From NCBI GenBank assembly GCA_014621425.1, contig JAANBB010000580.1:1-21702 (forward strand): a stretch of 21,702 bases of DNA, read 5' to 3'. Source of the stretch: Cylindrodendrum hubeiense (taxonomy: Eukaryota > Ascomycota > Sordariomycetes > Hypocreales > Nectriaceae). Shown here in pieces: positions 1-10,774 of the stretch (position 1 is its first letter; each line of letters opens with the position of its first letter). Position numbers and translations under genes: made by a program. Under the pieces are notes generated by a model. That model did no database searches. It was not told the origin of the DNA and was given only the letters and a program-made list of their open reading frames with translations.

Positions 1-1159
1 CACCGAGGTCACCGACAAGAGCAGCTCGTCGTCGCGCTCGCACGCCATCTGCCGCATCCGCATCGAGAACGCGGCGCGCCCGTCCGCCGAGGACGGCATG
101 CTGTACATGATCGACCTGGCGGGCTCGGAGGCGGCCCGCGACACGGCGGCGCACGGCGCGGCGCGCATCAAGGAGACGCGCGAGATCAACACAAGCCTGT
201 CGGTGCTCAAGGACTGCATCCGCGGCAAGGCCGAGGCAAATGCCGCCGTCGCCGCCGGCCTGCGCAAGCCGCATGTGCCCTGGCGCCAGAGCTCACTGAC
301 CAAGATCCTCAAGCACGTCCTGGACCCGGCGGCGCATCGCCCGTGCAAGACGGTCGTCATCGCGTGCGTGAACCCGTCGCTCGCCGACGTTGGCCCCAGC
401 CGGAACACGCTGCGGTACGCCGAGACGTTGCGCGTCCTGCTCCCCCGGAAGCCGCCTGTGGTGGATGATCCCAGAGCACCCGTGACATGGACAAACAAGA
501 AGCTCCAGGAATGGATCCAGGAGAACGTAAGATCCCCCCATCCTCATTCCCTAAATAGGTGATCAACAATACTGACCACTATACAGTCGGGCTCACCCCC
601 CGTCGATCCCGCCATCCTCGCACCCACCGAGTCAGGAACACAACTCCTCCATCTGCCCATCCCAGACTTTGAAGCCCGGTGCCTCGACACCCACGGCATC
701 AGTATCGAGCAGGCCAGGGCCTTCCGAGCGAAGCTGTGGCTGGTGCACATCGACTCCGAGGCCATGAACGCAAAGAAAGCGATGGATGCGCTCAGCAACA
801 AGCCGAACAGCCAAGAGCCCGACCCCGGAATCCGCTGGATGCCGTGGAGGCAGCGAATCCGCCCGGGAATGTTCGTCAGCTGGGATCCCCCATCTGGGCA
901 TCCTCTGGCCCAACCCGGCAAGAACTTCGTCGTCGTCATGGCTCCCGTACCCGGAACCGAAATCCAAGGCGATCTCGAACCCGATTCTCCAGAAAATATC
1001 GCGAGTCGCTGGCTGTGTGCCGATATTGTGCTCAATAGCGCTTCCAAAGGATACGAGGTGCAAATGTGGCAACATGCTCAAATCGACGTCGACCAGATGA
1101 GCGCCGAGGTCATCTTTGAATACGATGTCGCGGCGAGACTTTACTACTTTGTAATTTAG
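1..1159 (+). CDS. Kinesin-like motor protein, 3' part (5' end outside window)
   Basis: This is the C-terminal half of a kinesin motor domain, a microtubule-dependent ATPase. Reading starts in frame at base 2. Exons are 1-526 and 587-1159; the 60-bp phase-0 intron 527-586 has donor GTAAGA, a CTGAC branch site and acceptor CAG. The switch I signature SSRSH (inside SSSSSRSHA) is followed by switch II DLAGSE, then the alpha-4 segment ETREINTSLSVLKDCI, the PWRQSSLTKIL segment and the NTLRYAETLRV end of the motor. Behind the motor comes a globular tail of about 220 residues with no evident coiled coil, containing IRPGMFVSWDPP and ending in LYYFVI. A motor of this pattern with LKDCI resembles kinesin-13/KIF24-like or orphan fungal kinesins, but the P-loop and neck lie outside the window, so the subfamily is inferred. 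The gene is tail-to-tail with the antiporter gene. Confidence 0.9.
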
Positions 1160-1499
1160 CAAATTGTTTGGAAATTGTTCACCTGTCATGTAATAGCTGC
1201 AATAGCTGGCGCGTTGGTTTCCTCAAGTAGAGAAGTTGCAAAAGATAGTTGTAAGAGACGTTGTATTCATAGCTCGTGATCATCTCGGCCCAAGTGGTCG
1301 AGGTCTGGTCGTAAATGATCTGGGATATGCGAATATCCCCTAATCCAAATAACATATTCAAACACAATCTCTCCTGTGCCAATGATCGTGAGCATAACCT
1401 CTTGCCCATCCTTGCGTGGTGTATCCAACTATTAAAACCCAAACTCAAAGACGCCATCCGCGTTCTTATATGCATAAAATGTACCGTTTTAGGGCACTA
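1160..1499. other. Intergenic region between convergent genes
   Basis: About 340 bp separate the stop codons of the kinesin (+) and the antiporter (-). It should hold both 3' UTRs and poly(A) signals. No gene or clear repeat was seen; short frames here lack family features. Confidence 0.6.
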
Positions 1500-4326
1500 T
1501 CATTTCGATTCCCAATCGTTGATAACCAACAGGCCCGCGTTGATCCCAGCGCGAGCGATCTCATCACCCAAAACGCCAACCGTCTTCTGGAAGTCCCGCT
1601 CGAGTCCGAAATCGGCATGGAGCAGGTTCTCAAAACAGGCATGATTTCTTCCAGTGACAATCAAGTCACCAACATTCAAGCGAGACTTGCCCACTGTCTC
1701 ACGTGCCACGGTGACGGCGCGTGCAGGAAGGTCGCGGATCGAGTCAACGACAACTTCGGTAAACGTCACACGGCCCTCAAGCGCCGTCGAGGCGTTCTTC
1801 TTGGCCGTGTTCAGAAGATCAAGATCAGTGGCGGACGGCTCACGGGCAACATTCTTGCCCAGGCCGTTGCTGGTGGAAGGATCGCTGTCCGGGGAAACGT
1901 GTTCTACCTCATCGTCGTTCAAGTTGAAGTGGGCAACGGTAATGGACACATGAGGGTTATGGGCCAGCTGGAGAACAAAGAGAAGAGCCATTCGGTCGTC
2001 TTTGCCACCAATGAACGGAACGAAGATACGCTGGTCGTGATCCACAGGGGTGCGCATGATAGGACCATCATGGGCACTGTGTACTGAGAGTCCAGTAAAA
2101 GGGCTTCGAGAGAGAGTTGGTCGCTTAGACCCGCTCGCGTCTTTGATGCCTCGGTTGATGTAGATACCTGTGGTGCAAGTCGCTCGCTCAATGGCACCCT
2201 GGACGTAATCGATGTAAGATTTGCTGTAGAATCGATCGTTTACTGAGCTGGTCTCGAACGGCACTGATGAGTTGTCCTCAGCAAGGCCACCGTGAGAGCT
2301 CCAGGGAATAAGCATAAAGTCGGACTTGGCCTCTTCGGCCCGCTTGGAGATGGTCTCGGCATATGCCGACGTAGGAATGACTGAAACTTGACCCGCCACA
2401 GCGACGCCATTGAGTCGGGAGAATGTCTGGAAAGCTGAAAAAACGGCATCGCGATTAGCGAATTCGTCCAGTTCCGCAGACTGCATGACAGAAGAAGTAC
2501 GATCCGTGAGTTCCACGAGGCGAACACCGTGTACTTCGAGCGGGCGAGTGGTAGGTCGGACGGGCTCCATGGACACAACGCTCGGAGGAGCGGTGTCGGC
2601 AGCGGGGATTGCACCCTCCTCCTTTTCCTTCACAGGAGAGTCCGAGTCCGGTGCCTTCTTAGCGCCTCCGAGAAGGGCGACGAGGTTGAAGAGACCGGCG
2701 AGAGCGTCAAGACGGAGGTGCAGGGTGAGACGGCGGGTCGATGCCTTGTCCAGGGCCTCCTCCATCCTGTTCTCTGAGGCCTGGGCCTCAGTGACAAGTG
2801 GGTTGCCGTCCCAGTCAATCTCACCGCGGCGCCACTTCTCAACCTTCACGCGGTACCACACGGGGTAGAGCCAGCGTGTCAAGGGCGTGGTGGTGACGGT
2901 GGTGACCTAGATTATGATTAACAGAGGAATTATAATAAGGAGTGTGAGACATACCAGTGCCATGACGACAAACATAGTGAAAGTGCGCTGCGAGAGAATG
3001 CCAGCCTGCAGGCCAATGTTCTACTGAACGTCAGTGTCTAAGTCAGATTTGCGGAAACGTGGGACTCACCAAGACAATAAGTTCGACAAGACCCTTGCAA
3101 CTCATGAGGGCACCAATGGTGAAGCTCTCGCGCCACAGGCAGTTGCACAGGCGAGCAGCGAGGGTGCCGCCAACGATCTTGCCGAAAAAGGCGCACGCAA
3201 TAACGGCAACCACATAACCCCAGGTCTTGCCATCGTTTAGCAAGCCAAGATTGGTGTTCAGACCTGAGAGTGCAAAGTAGAGAGGCAACAAGAGCACTGT
3301 CACCAAATCCTCAATCTTCTCAGTGAGCTTGATGGCGAAACCTCCGTCGTGGGGGCAGATGAGGCCCACTAGGAAAGCGCCAAAAATAGCATGGACGCCA
3401 ATGGCCGCTATTTTTACCAGTTAGCTTAGGGCATGACTCGATTGCGAATGGTACTCACCAGTGAACCAAGAGGAGATCAGCACTAGAAGTAATGTCAAAC
3501 CCGTCATGGTCTGAGAAGGCCCGTTCTGGATGGCGTTGTTGCGGCGCAAAATCCAGATGAAGGCGGGTCGGACGGCGAATACGAGGAAAAGCACCCACGC
3601 GACAGCCGTCAAAAAGACGTAAAGGGCTGTCAGACCGGAGGCGTTGTTGACGAGCGCAACACTCAGGGCCAAAAGGACCCATCCAGTCACGTCGTTTCCA
3701 ATTCCAGCAGCGAGAACTGTGACTCCGACGGCAGTACTAAGCAGCTGCAGCTCGGAGAGAATACGGCACAGGACCGGGAAGGCAGTAATCGCGAGGGCGG
3801 TACCAATGAAGAGCGCATAGGTACCAAACGACAAATCATCCAGGGTGCTCTCGGCGCGAAAGTCGTTGTACAGACCCCAGGCAACGGCGACGCCGAGGCC
3901 GAAGGGGAGGATCATACTGGCTAGGCCGACACTAAGGGCAACGCGCCAGTTGCTGCGGAACATACGTGTATCGACTTCGAGGCCGACGAGGAACAGGAAG
4001 AGGAGCAAGCCGAGGTTTGCGATGTTGGAGAGGACGGGCATGGATGCGGTGGGGAAGATGTTCTCCTGAAAACCGGGTATCCGCATCATGATGGAGGGGC
4101 CCAGAACGATGCCACCGATGACCTCGGCGATGACGCGAGGCTGGCCGAACCGCGAGAGCGGGTAGTGGAGGAGGCGGCAGAAAATGATGATAATGCATGC
4201 CTGGACAATGAAGAGGGCAATGGGGTCTTTGGGATTGTAGTGGATGGGGTTGAGGCCTTCGAGAATGCCGCCCTGAGGCTTTGCGCCAGTGGCAGCGGCG
4301 GCCGCGGCCGTTGTTGTTGCAGACAT
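1500..4326 (-). CDS. kha1: Kha1-type K+(Na+)/H+ antiporter (CPA2 family)
   Basis: An integral-membrane monovalent cation/proton antiporter; yeast Kha1 acts in Golgi/endosomal pH and potassium homeostasis. Minus-strand exons are 4326-3459, 3407-3070, 3020-2955 and 2906-1500, with introns of 51, 49 and 48 bp. The joined frame gives 892 residues, close to yeast Kha1. The start MSATTT precedes the Kha1-like GGILEGLNPIHYNPKDP; an in-frame ATG at 4422 would add 32 Pro/Ser-rich residues and is less likely. The transmembrane part (about residues 35-450) has QPRVIAEVIGGIVLGP, LFLVGLEVD, FPVLCRIL, the GND ion-site motif (N211, D212), GVHAIFGAFLVGLICP spanning the first intron, and MSCKGLVELIVLNIGLQ spanning the second. 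The cytosolic C-terminal half (about 440 residues) has alternating hydrophobic strands such as DFMLIPWSSHGG and DLIVTGRNH, like the nucleotide-binding (USP-like) tail of plant CHX antiporters. The family call is firm; localisation is inferred. Confidence 0.95.
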
Positions 4327-4714
4327 GGCGGGCAGCGTCAGTGTCGCTTGGTGGAGTGGGAGAACGGAGGACGCCTCTGAGGGCGAGGGGGCTGCGGGTC
4401 TCCTGCCAGAGGCACGGCGCAAAGGAGTCGGAAGGCGATTGATCGCGACAGATGCAGAGAGGTGACAATGGAAAGTCAGAAGTCAGAGTCAGAGGGAACG
4501 AGATGCAAGGCTCCAGGTCGGTTTTAACTTTGAAATGCAAACGACAAAGAAGAGCTAAACAAGCGGGGAGGCAGCTTGCCGGGGTGCTGGGCCCAATGGT
4601 GGATATCAGCCAGGTTGTTACACTGGGTCCAGCCATTGATGCTCAAGGGGCCCTGCGTGGCTCGCCTCCGACGTAGTCGATGGTTGTCTCGTCAGGAGAT
4701 AAGAGCACAGCGGT

Positions 4715-4756
4715 CGGTGGCATCTGGGCTGCAGCCGGTGGCATCTGGGCTGGAGA
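4715..4756. repeat. 21-bp tandem duplication
   Basis: Two adjacent copies of a 21-bp unit that starts CGGTGGCATCTGGGCT. The copies are identical over the first 16 bases (4715-4730 and 4736-4751) and diverge at the end. It lies about 390 bp upstream of the antiporter start codon. No function is apparent. Confidence 0.75.
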
Positions 4757-6373
4757 CGGCCGTCTTGGGCCGAGCGTGGCCGGCGTATACGACCGGCATG
4801 CCAGTCAAACAACGGACCCTGGATCTGGGGGAGCGGAGGGGTGCCCCGAGCACCGCCTACGACGTACATAGGACGCGCATGGTTCAGAGAGCTGTCCGCG
4901 CGCGAGAAGGTGTGGTGGTGCCGCTGCAGCTAGGCCAGCTACTGTGCTGCTGCGCACGTAAAGTGCAGGGCGGCCATGACTGGCGGCCCATCAACCGATT
5001 CCCATGCGCATGCGGGTGTGGTGATGGTGGCGGCTGAGGCCACCCAACCAGAGACACAAAGGCTGACGGTTCAAGCGGGCGCGGTCCAGGAATGGGGCAC
5101 GAACGGGGCACGAATGGACCGTGGATGGGTCATGTTTTGTTCTGGGGAATTGTGGAGGGCGTCTAGGCCTCGTTAGATCCCCTCGCATGTCGACAGTCGC
5201 GAACCCCGGACGAGAATGGGCCACGGGATCAACTGGATCAGATCCAGGCGCTTTGAGCGCAGGCAGCACATGGCAGCCCGTGGTGTGCGATGACGCAGTC
5301 GGGCCATGGTCCATCGTGTGGGGAATTGTAGTGGTGGTGGTGGTGGTTGTGCCGGCTGTCAGCCCCCGCAGTCGCAACCGGCGGTAAATATTTCATGGCC
5401 GCTCGATGAAGGCGTCCTTCGGCTGGCTTGGCTCGGGGACCAACAAGGGCGGTGACGAACGGAGGCGCCCTTGGCTCCAGCATGGCCGCTCTGGCAAGCC
5501 GGACGTTGGCGAGCCGTTGACGGGTGAGAGGAGGCGAGGGAGACGAGGGGATACGGCGGGTCCGGCACGGTAACCTTGTTGGCCGGACCAGGTGCGAAGC
5601 CAGGGATATGCCACGGCCCATGGGGTTCGGACAGGGAGCCATGATGAGTAGAGGCCTTCACACTGGTGGTGGGCGTGTTTCCATGTCTCAGACTCCGCCT
5701 GCGCTGCTGCACCTCGGAGCTGGTGGAGTGGCCAGCCTCTCCCATGTGAGTGCTCTGTGCATGGGTGCCAAGGGCCAAGCGGCGACACCATGACCACCAT
5801 GACTGCAGACGCCATGTGACCAAGCCGCTGCCATCATTGCGATGCCAGTCGCGGCGTCGACGACGATTCGCACGCCCTCTGCAGGCTCGCCAGCACGTCG
5901 CAGTAATCCTCCGAGCATCGAAGCCCAGGTTCACGTCCAGGTTCATGTTCACGCTCACCGTCCACGCGCCCCCCGTCCGCCATCGCACTGCCGCATCCTT
6001 GGCCTTGCTGCCATGTCTGATCGGCTGACCGCGCACGCGGCATGGGCCAGAGCCGCCGTTGGACACCGCTGGTTGATTGTGCGGGGAGGCGAGAGGTCTG
6101 GTCGGGTCTAGTGCTTCGCGATGGTGGACCCGGATGGTGTTGGTGGTGATTGTCATGTCGTGTACGGAGTAGACGCATGGAGATTGAGCCAGAGATTGGG
6201 ACGAGGCTGTGGTGTGCCCTCGGTGCATTTCCAACGGGTGCGGCTCTACAGCAAGGACCGACTTTCAGGCCAAAACGACGTCTGCGTCTGCTGCTTCTGC
6301 CCCGTTGATCCCAGGCCGCGTCTGCCAGAGGCCCGATCGCTAACCCCATCACTAACCCGCCGACAGCTGCCGG

Positions 6374-6402
6374 GGAGTTCGGTCGTAAACTCCCCGAACT
6401 CC
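6374..6402. repeat. Perfect inverted repeat (9-bp stem, 11-nt loop)
   Basis: GGAGTTCGG at 6374-6382 is matched by its reverse complement CCGAACTCC at 6394-6402. It could be a dyad transcription-factor site or a short RNA hairpin. It lies about 630 bp upstream of the reductase start. Function is unknown; a stem this short may occur by chance. Confidence 0.5.
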
Positions 6403-7032
6403 AGGGGTGTGGCGCCGACAAGCAGCTCCCACAGCGGCTCTCGTTCAGTGGCGCACGGCGGCTGTCCCAGCTGTCCCAGCTTTCTGGTGGATGCAACCAG
6501 CCGCAGGCATGCCCCACCATTCACATCTCGCATTCCACGTCCAGTGACTCAAATCTACCGAAGTGACACGACACAATCCACCGACCTGGGACTCGTTCGC
6601 GGCCCTCAACCAGGCAGAGATCATCGCCAGCCGAGACGAGACTGAGCTCGATGCGTGTGAGGGTTCCAGTGCAGGCGCTCCACGAGGGGTGTAGAGTCAA
6701 AGCGCTGAACGACGAATCTCATGTGTTACCCAGGACTCAGAAACTGCATCCCTCACCCCAGCCCGCCATGTGAGGCAATCTGACATTCTTAGATTTGTAC
6801 TCTCAAATAAGCATGAAGGATAGGTAGGTTGTCGATCATCTTAGGTGGAATGAAAACTACTGCCTAGAGAAGCAAGACGGGCGGGAGCAGATTCATGGTG
6901 AGAGCCAGCTTGCCTATTTAGGAAATAAAGCTACTATGAGCCATAGTGATTCAATTCTGAAGAGCTTGATAAATACTGATCCCGGGTCTGTAAACTCAAG
7001 ACAAAACAAATCTGCCACCGATTCCTCCCAAC

Positions 7033-8335
7033 ATGGCAGCCACCGATCATCACGCCCTCGTCTTCGGCGCCACCGGCTTGGTCGGCTGGTCCGTCGTCGA
7101 CCAGCTACTCGCCGCCTACCCTGCAGCCTCCGCATTCGCAAGCGTCACTGCCGTCAGCAACCGCCCAGTCGATGCAGCCTCCGCACGCTGGCCCGATGAG
7201 GGGAAGCTCGACATGCGCCTGGTTTCCGGGGTAAACCTGCGAGACGAAGGCTTGACGGACCAATTGCGAGCCAAGGTCGACGGCATCGCGCGTGTGACGC
7301 ACGTCTTCTACTTTGGTTGGTTACCGGTGGTGTGTCTTGCAGCCCGGCGGATTGGATGCTGACCGGACGGGTGCATAGTCTTTTCGCCGTACAACGACGA
7401 CTTTGCACGAGAATGTGAGCTGAACTGCGACATGATGCGGAGGGTCGCCAGCGCGCTCAACGTACTGGCCCCCCGTCTCAAGTCCATCGTGTACTCCGGC
7501 GGAACCCGGGTCAGTGAACCCATCTATCTCGACATCCATCGCCACATGTCACTGACTGAGTCTTGTCTAGGGATATGGCATCTACGTGCCCAACGGGACA
7601 TTCACCGCGCCGCTGGAGGAGTCCATGGCTGACAACCTACCCGCCGACTACGCCAAGACGGTAGCCTACCCCTGGTTCCGGCAGATCCTCACCGAGGCGT
7701 CCAGCGGCCGGGACTGGACTTGGTCCGAGGTGTGCCCCGACGCCGTCGTGGGCTTCAGCCCCATCGGGTCCAACTTCTCCCTCGCCCTGCACTGGGCGCA
7801 GTACCTCTCGCTGTATGCCCACAACCACGGCGTCACGGGGTCCTCCGAGGCCAAGGTCGAGGTTCCCTTTCCAGGGAATGAGCAGGCCTACAATGCGCTC
7901 TTCACGCCCGTGTCGTCTCGCATGCTCGGTCGGATCGCTGTCCACGCTGCACTGAACCCGGATAAGTGCGGCGGAAAGATCATCAACATGGTCGACCGCA
8001 CACAGCCCACGACCTTCGGCCAACTATGGCCGGCCATCGCCGCCTGGTTCGGCCTCGTAGGCGTCGGTCCTTCAGGGAGCACCGCTGACAAAGCCCCGGG
8101 CGACTATATCCAGGAGCACAGTCACATATTCGGCGAGAAGGGCCGACCCAAGGCACTTTCGGCTGGAGTTGGAGCAGGTCACAAACAGCTCGACAGCGTT
8201 GGTTGGTGGTTGACGTTTGATCGGCAGCTGAGCGCGGAACGGCTTCGGGCCGTGGGGTTCGCGGAGGAACAGCCGCCGATAGATGGATGGCTGGAGGCGT
8301 TTGACAAGTTCCGGGCAGCGGGTATCATCTTCTAG
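7033..8335 (+). CDS. PRISE-like short-chain dehydrogenase/reductase (progesterone 5-beta-reductase/iridoid synthase-like)
   Basis: A predicted soluble NAD(P)H-dependent reductase with a Rossmann fold, 392 residues. Exons are 7033-7315, 7379-7509 and 7571-8335; the introns are 63 and 61 bp, in phase 1 and phase 0. The first donor (GTTGGT) is weak, but splicing there restores VFYFVFSPYNDDFAREC, and the second junction gives GGTRGYGIYVPNG; both fit this family. The dinucleotide-binding motif GATGLVG is at residues 12-18. WTWSEVCPDAVVGFSP and HWAQYLSLYAHNHG are typical of the fungal PRISE-like group. The region TVAYPWFRQIL occupies the place of the plant FYY-containing catalytic segment and seems to keep one tyrosine. 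Plant members reduce enone double bonds; some fungal relatives sit in secondary-metabolite clusters. No cluster partner is visible here, so the substrate is unknown. The start context CCCAACATGGCAG is good. Confidence 0.9.
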
Positions 8336-9220
8336 TTGGTGAATGTTGCGCCGCAATGCGACGGAAGAGGTTTGTCAGACGGGTGACATATTCGGATCGA
8401 CGGAAAGGCGAATGGATTTCGCTGGTGGTCAGTGACGTTGTAAAAGGGACCACACATAGGTATTTGACCTGGCAAGGGGGATATGTCGCATGTACGCAGC
8501 CGCCTGCTTGGCTTGGCGGAGAAGAAAAATAGAAAGGTAGAGAAGACATTTGGAATGGATCATGGAAGAATTCAGCGAAGCTACCATGTTGCATCGGCTC
8601 TAGGCGTTAGTCGATCCTGGAATGTCGTCATCCGGAGTGGGAACTACCATGACACCGAAAAGTATCCGACGCCAACGCCGCCCAATTCGCCATCTGTAAG
8701 CTTGCAGTGCCGCAATTCCGTTTAAAAGTATTTTCGAAGCGCGCCGATGGAGTAAGTTAGTTATGAAGAGACCAGAAAAAAACAGAAAACGCAGAAATTG
8801 CCGAGCGAAACCCGACCTGTGAGCTCCCCCGCCTTGCCGGCTTCCCGAACGCCATGGCTAGCGCCATCGGGTCAGTAATTCGGCCGTGGCTTCCAGCGCA
8901 GCCGGGGCATTCCTGCGCTGCAAGCTGCCACTGATCTGCGCTGGAACTGCCCTGCAGCGGTCAGTCAGCAGCCTGCGCGCCGCCGAACGCAGCCCTAGCG
9001 CGGCGCGGCCCCACAGTTACCCGCCCCGGCTGGGGAGCACTGCAGCGCTTCACAGGCACACGGCGAGTTTCAATTACGAAATCGCACGCCCGAGATGCCA
9101 ATGGCAGAACGAGGACCAGCAAGGACCCGGCGCGCCGGGTTTGTCTGTGTGCAGCTGGTTTTGACAATCTCCGCGGCATCGTGTTCTGCTGCTGTCGTTA
9201 AAAGGACAAGGCCTCCCCCC

Positions 9221-9490
9221 CTTGGACGCGTTCCGCGGCTCCCTCTGGAGCTGGTTGTGGCCTGTCTCCCAAGCCGCCTGGACCCTGGATTCTAATTATA
9301 CACCCCCATTCATCATCACATCGTATCCTGCATCGCGGCCTCTTGGCAATACTATGAGGACATTTGATTTTCTATCCCCCTTGACGGACTCCGCGGCCTC
9401 CCCCAAAGCCTGACAGTGGTTGTGTTCTGTTGTTGGAACCCTGGCGTCTAATTATATCACCCCTTCATTCTCAATTGCATCGTGGACCTC
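9221..9490. repeat. Diverged direct duplication in the HPP upstream region
   Basis: Two copies, about 9221-9340 and 9379-9490, share words in the same order at offsets of 156-165 bp: CCGCGGC (9233 and 9391), TGGTTGTG (9252 and 9417), ACCCTGG (9282 and 9438) and TCTAATTATA (9291 and 9447). Each ends in a C-rich tract followed by TTCAT and a GCATCG/ATCGT-like stretch. The spacing inside the units has drifted by several bases, which suggests an old duplication. It starts about 530 bp upstream of the HPP start codon. Confidence 0.7.
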
Positions 9491-9628
9491 CGTCCGGCCG
9501 TCGCCCTAGCACCCAGAAAAGACTAGACGGCGACCCCGTCCACTAGACCCGACGTCACCAGTCCCCATTGGGTGCAATCTGGAGAAGGAAAAACACATCA
9601 TCATAGAAGAACATCAGCAGAGGGAGAG

Positions 9629-9648
9629 GGAGCACGTCGGAGCACGTC
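9629..9648. repeat. 10-bp tandem repeat (two copies)
   Basis: GGAGCACGTC occurs twice in a row about 110 bp upstream of the HPP start codon, so probably in its promoter or leader. Each copy holds a CACGT core (related to E-box-like bHLH sites), but a regulatory role is only inferred. Confidence 0.5.
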
Positions 9649-9755
9649 AACCGTCCAGGCCAACCGCCATCGCCAACCACCATCGCAACTACACGGCACC
9701 CTGCCTCCCTCCACATATCCGGCACCCGGAATACGCCATCCCACGCACCCCACAA

Positions 9756-10774
9756 ATGTCACGCTGGGACCCGACGACATGGAGGTTCGACATTGACCGT
9801 CTCCTCAACCGCTTCGTGCCGCCACCGCCATGGCAGCACATCCCCTACCCAGTCGCCCACTTCTTCGGCTACCGCAAGGACAAGCCCCGCGACATTGGCA
9901 ACATCGTGCCCATCTTCTGGGCCTTTGTTGGTGTCTTCTGCGCCGTCAGTGTCATCGAGGTCGTCTCGGAGCGCATCCCTGCGTTTAAGGATCGAGGGGC
10001 CCCCGTCATCGTGGGCAGTTTTGTAAGTGGTTCTCTCCTCCGCATATCCCCCCGGGCCCCGGCTTCGTACTCTTCCATCTCGAACTTCCAATTAGGTCGG
10101 GACGTGCGTCCATACCTTGAAGAGATGAAAGTATCCCCTGCATAGATGGACCTGGTTACTAATGGCATCATCACTAGGGTGCGGGCGCCGTGCTGGAATT
10201 CTATGCCATTGAGTCGCCCCTCGCGCAGCCGCGCAACTTCTTTCTAGGCCAGATCCTGGCTGCAGTGCTTGGCATGGGCATATGCAAGCTCTTCCAACTA
10301 AGCGCGTACTTCGCCTCGATCCGCTGGGTCGGCGGCGCCGTGTCTTGCGCCACGGTGACGGCGGTCATGGCGTTGACCAAAACGGTGCACCCGCCGGCCG
10401 GGGCCACGGCGCTGCTGGCCGTGGTGGACGACCAGATCCTCCAGCTGGGTTGGTTCTTCGTGCCCGTCGTCATGCTCAACTGCGGCGTCATGTTCGCCGT
10501 GGCCCTGCTCATCAACAACATCCAGCGCACATACCCTTCGTATTGGTGGACCCCCGAGGATCTGCAGCGGCAACGGAGGCCCGAGACGGGCGTGGCGTCT
10601 GACGAGGAGAGCAAGGGGGGTGTTGTCGAGGAGATGAGGACGGAGGACGGCAGCGAGCCCGAGGACAAGCAACACGAGGTTGTTATCCGACCGGGGCAGC
10701 TTCTATTGCCCAGTCACATCTACGTGACCCCTGAGGAGATTCTGCTGTTGGAGGAGATAGGCAATAGATTATAG
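9756..10774 (+). CDS. HPP-family integral membrane protein
   Basis: A 287-residue membrane protein of the HPP family. Exons are 9756-10022 and 10178-10774. The 155-bp phase-0 intron has donor GTAAGT, a TACTAAT branch site at about 10157 and acceptor TAG; joining gives IVGSFGAGAVLEFYAIESPLAQPRN. The diagnostic motif TVHPPAGATALLA has its HPP at residues 160-162. About five hydrophobic segments are visible: NIVPIFWAFVGVFCAVSVIEVV, APVIVGSFGAGAVLEF, FFLGQILAAVLGMGICKLF, WVGGAVSCATVTAVMAL and LGWFFVPVVMLNCGVMFAVALLI. The last ~80 residues are hydrophilic and acidic and end near LPSHIYVTPEEILLLEEIGNRL, a cytosolic tail. Some plant HPP proteins have been reported as chloroplast nitrite transporters; the fungal role is not established. 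The leader MSRWDPTTWRFDIDRLLNRFVPPPP is a typical fungal HPP start. Confidence 0.92.

Larger units (their letters stand above)
4327..7032. other. Long gene-free region between divergent genes
   Basis: About 2.7 kb between the start of the antiporter (-) and the start of the reductase (+). It must contain both promoters and 5' UTRs. Many short frames exist on both strands, but they are rich in Arg, Pro, Ser, His and Thr, overlap one another antisense, and show no recognisable domain or plausible exon chain. I therefore call no gene. It contains a 21-bp tandem duplication near 4715, a GTG-rich run near 5331-5349 and a hairpin near 6374. A long non-coding RNA or small secreted-protein gene cannot be excluded. 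Confidence 0.55.
8336..9755. other. Intergenic region / promoter of the HPP gene
   Basis: This 1.4-kb stretch runs from the reductase stop to the HPP-family start and should hold the 3' UTR of the former and the promoter of the latter. No coding chain was recognised. The distal part carries a diverged direct duplication (9221-9490) and a 10-bp tandem repeat (9629-9648). Confidence 0.55.

Noticed and set aside
4327..4422. Alternative in-frame upstream start for the antiporter at 4422
   Set aside because: The extra 32 residues are Pro/Ser/Arg-rich and absent from the usual Kha1 N-terminus; the ATG at 4326 directly precedes the conserved GGILEGLNP region.
5359..6520. Two overlapping minus-strand frames of 291 and 228 residues in the long gene-free region
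   Set aside because: Composition is dominated by Arg, Ser, His and Pro, they overlap each other and plus-strand frames, and show no domain, good start context or splice chain.
6121..6645. 174-residue plus-strand frame
   Set aside because: Low-complexity Arg/Ser/Pro translation with no recognisable family; it probably reflects GC-rich non-coding DNA.
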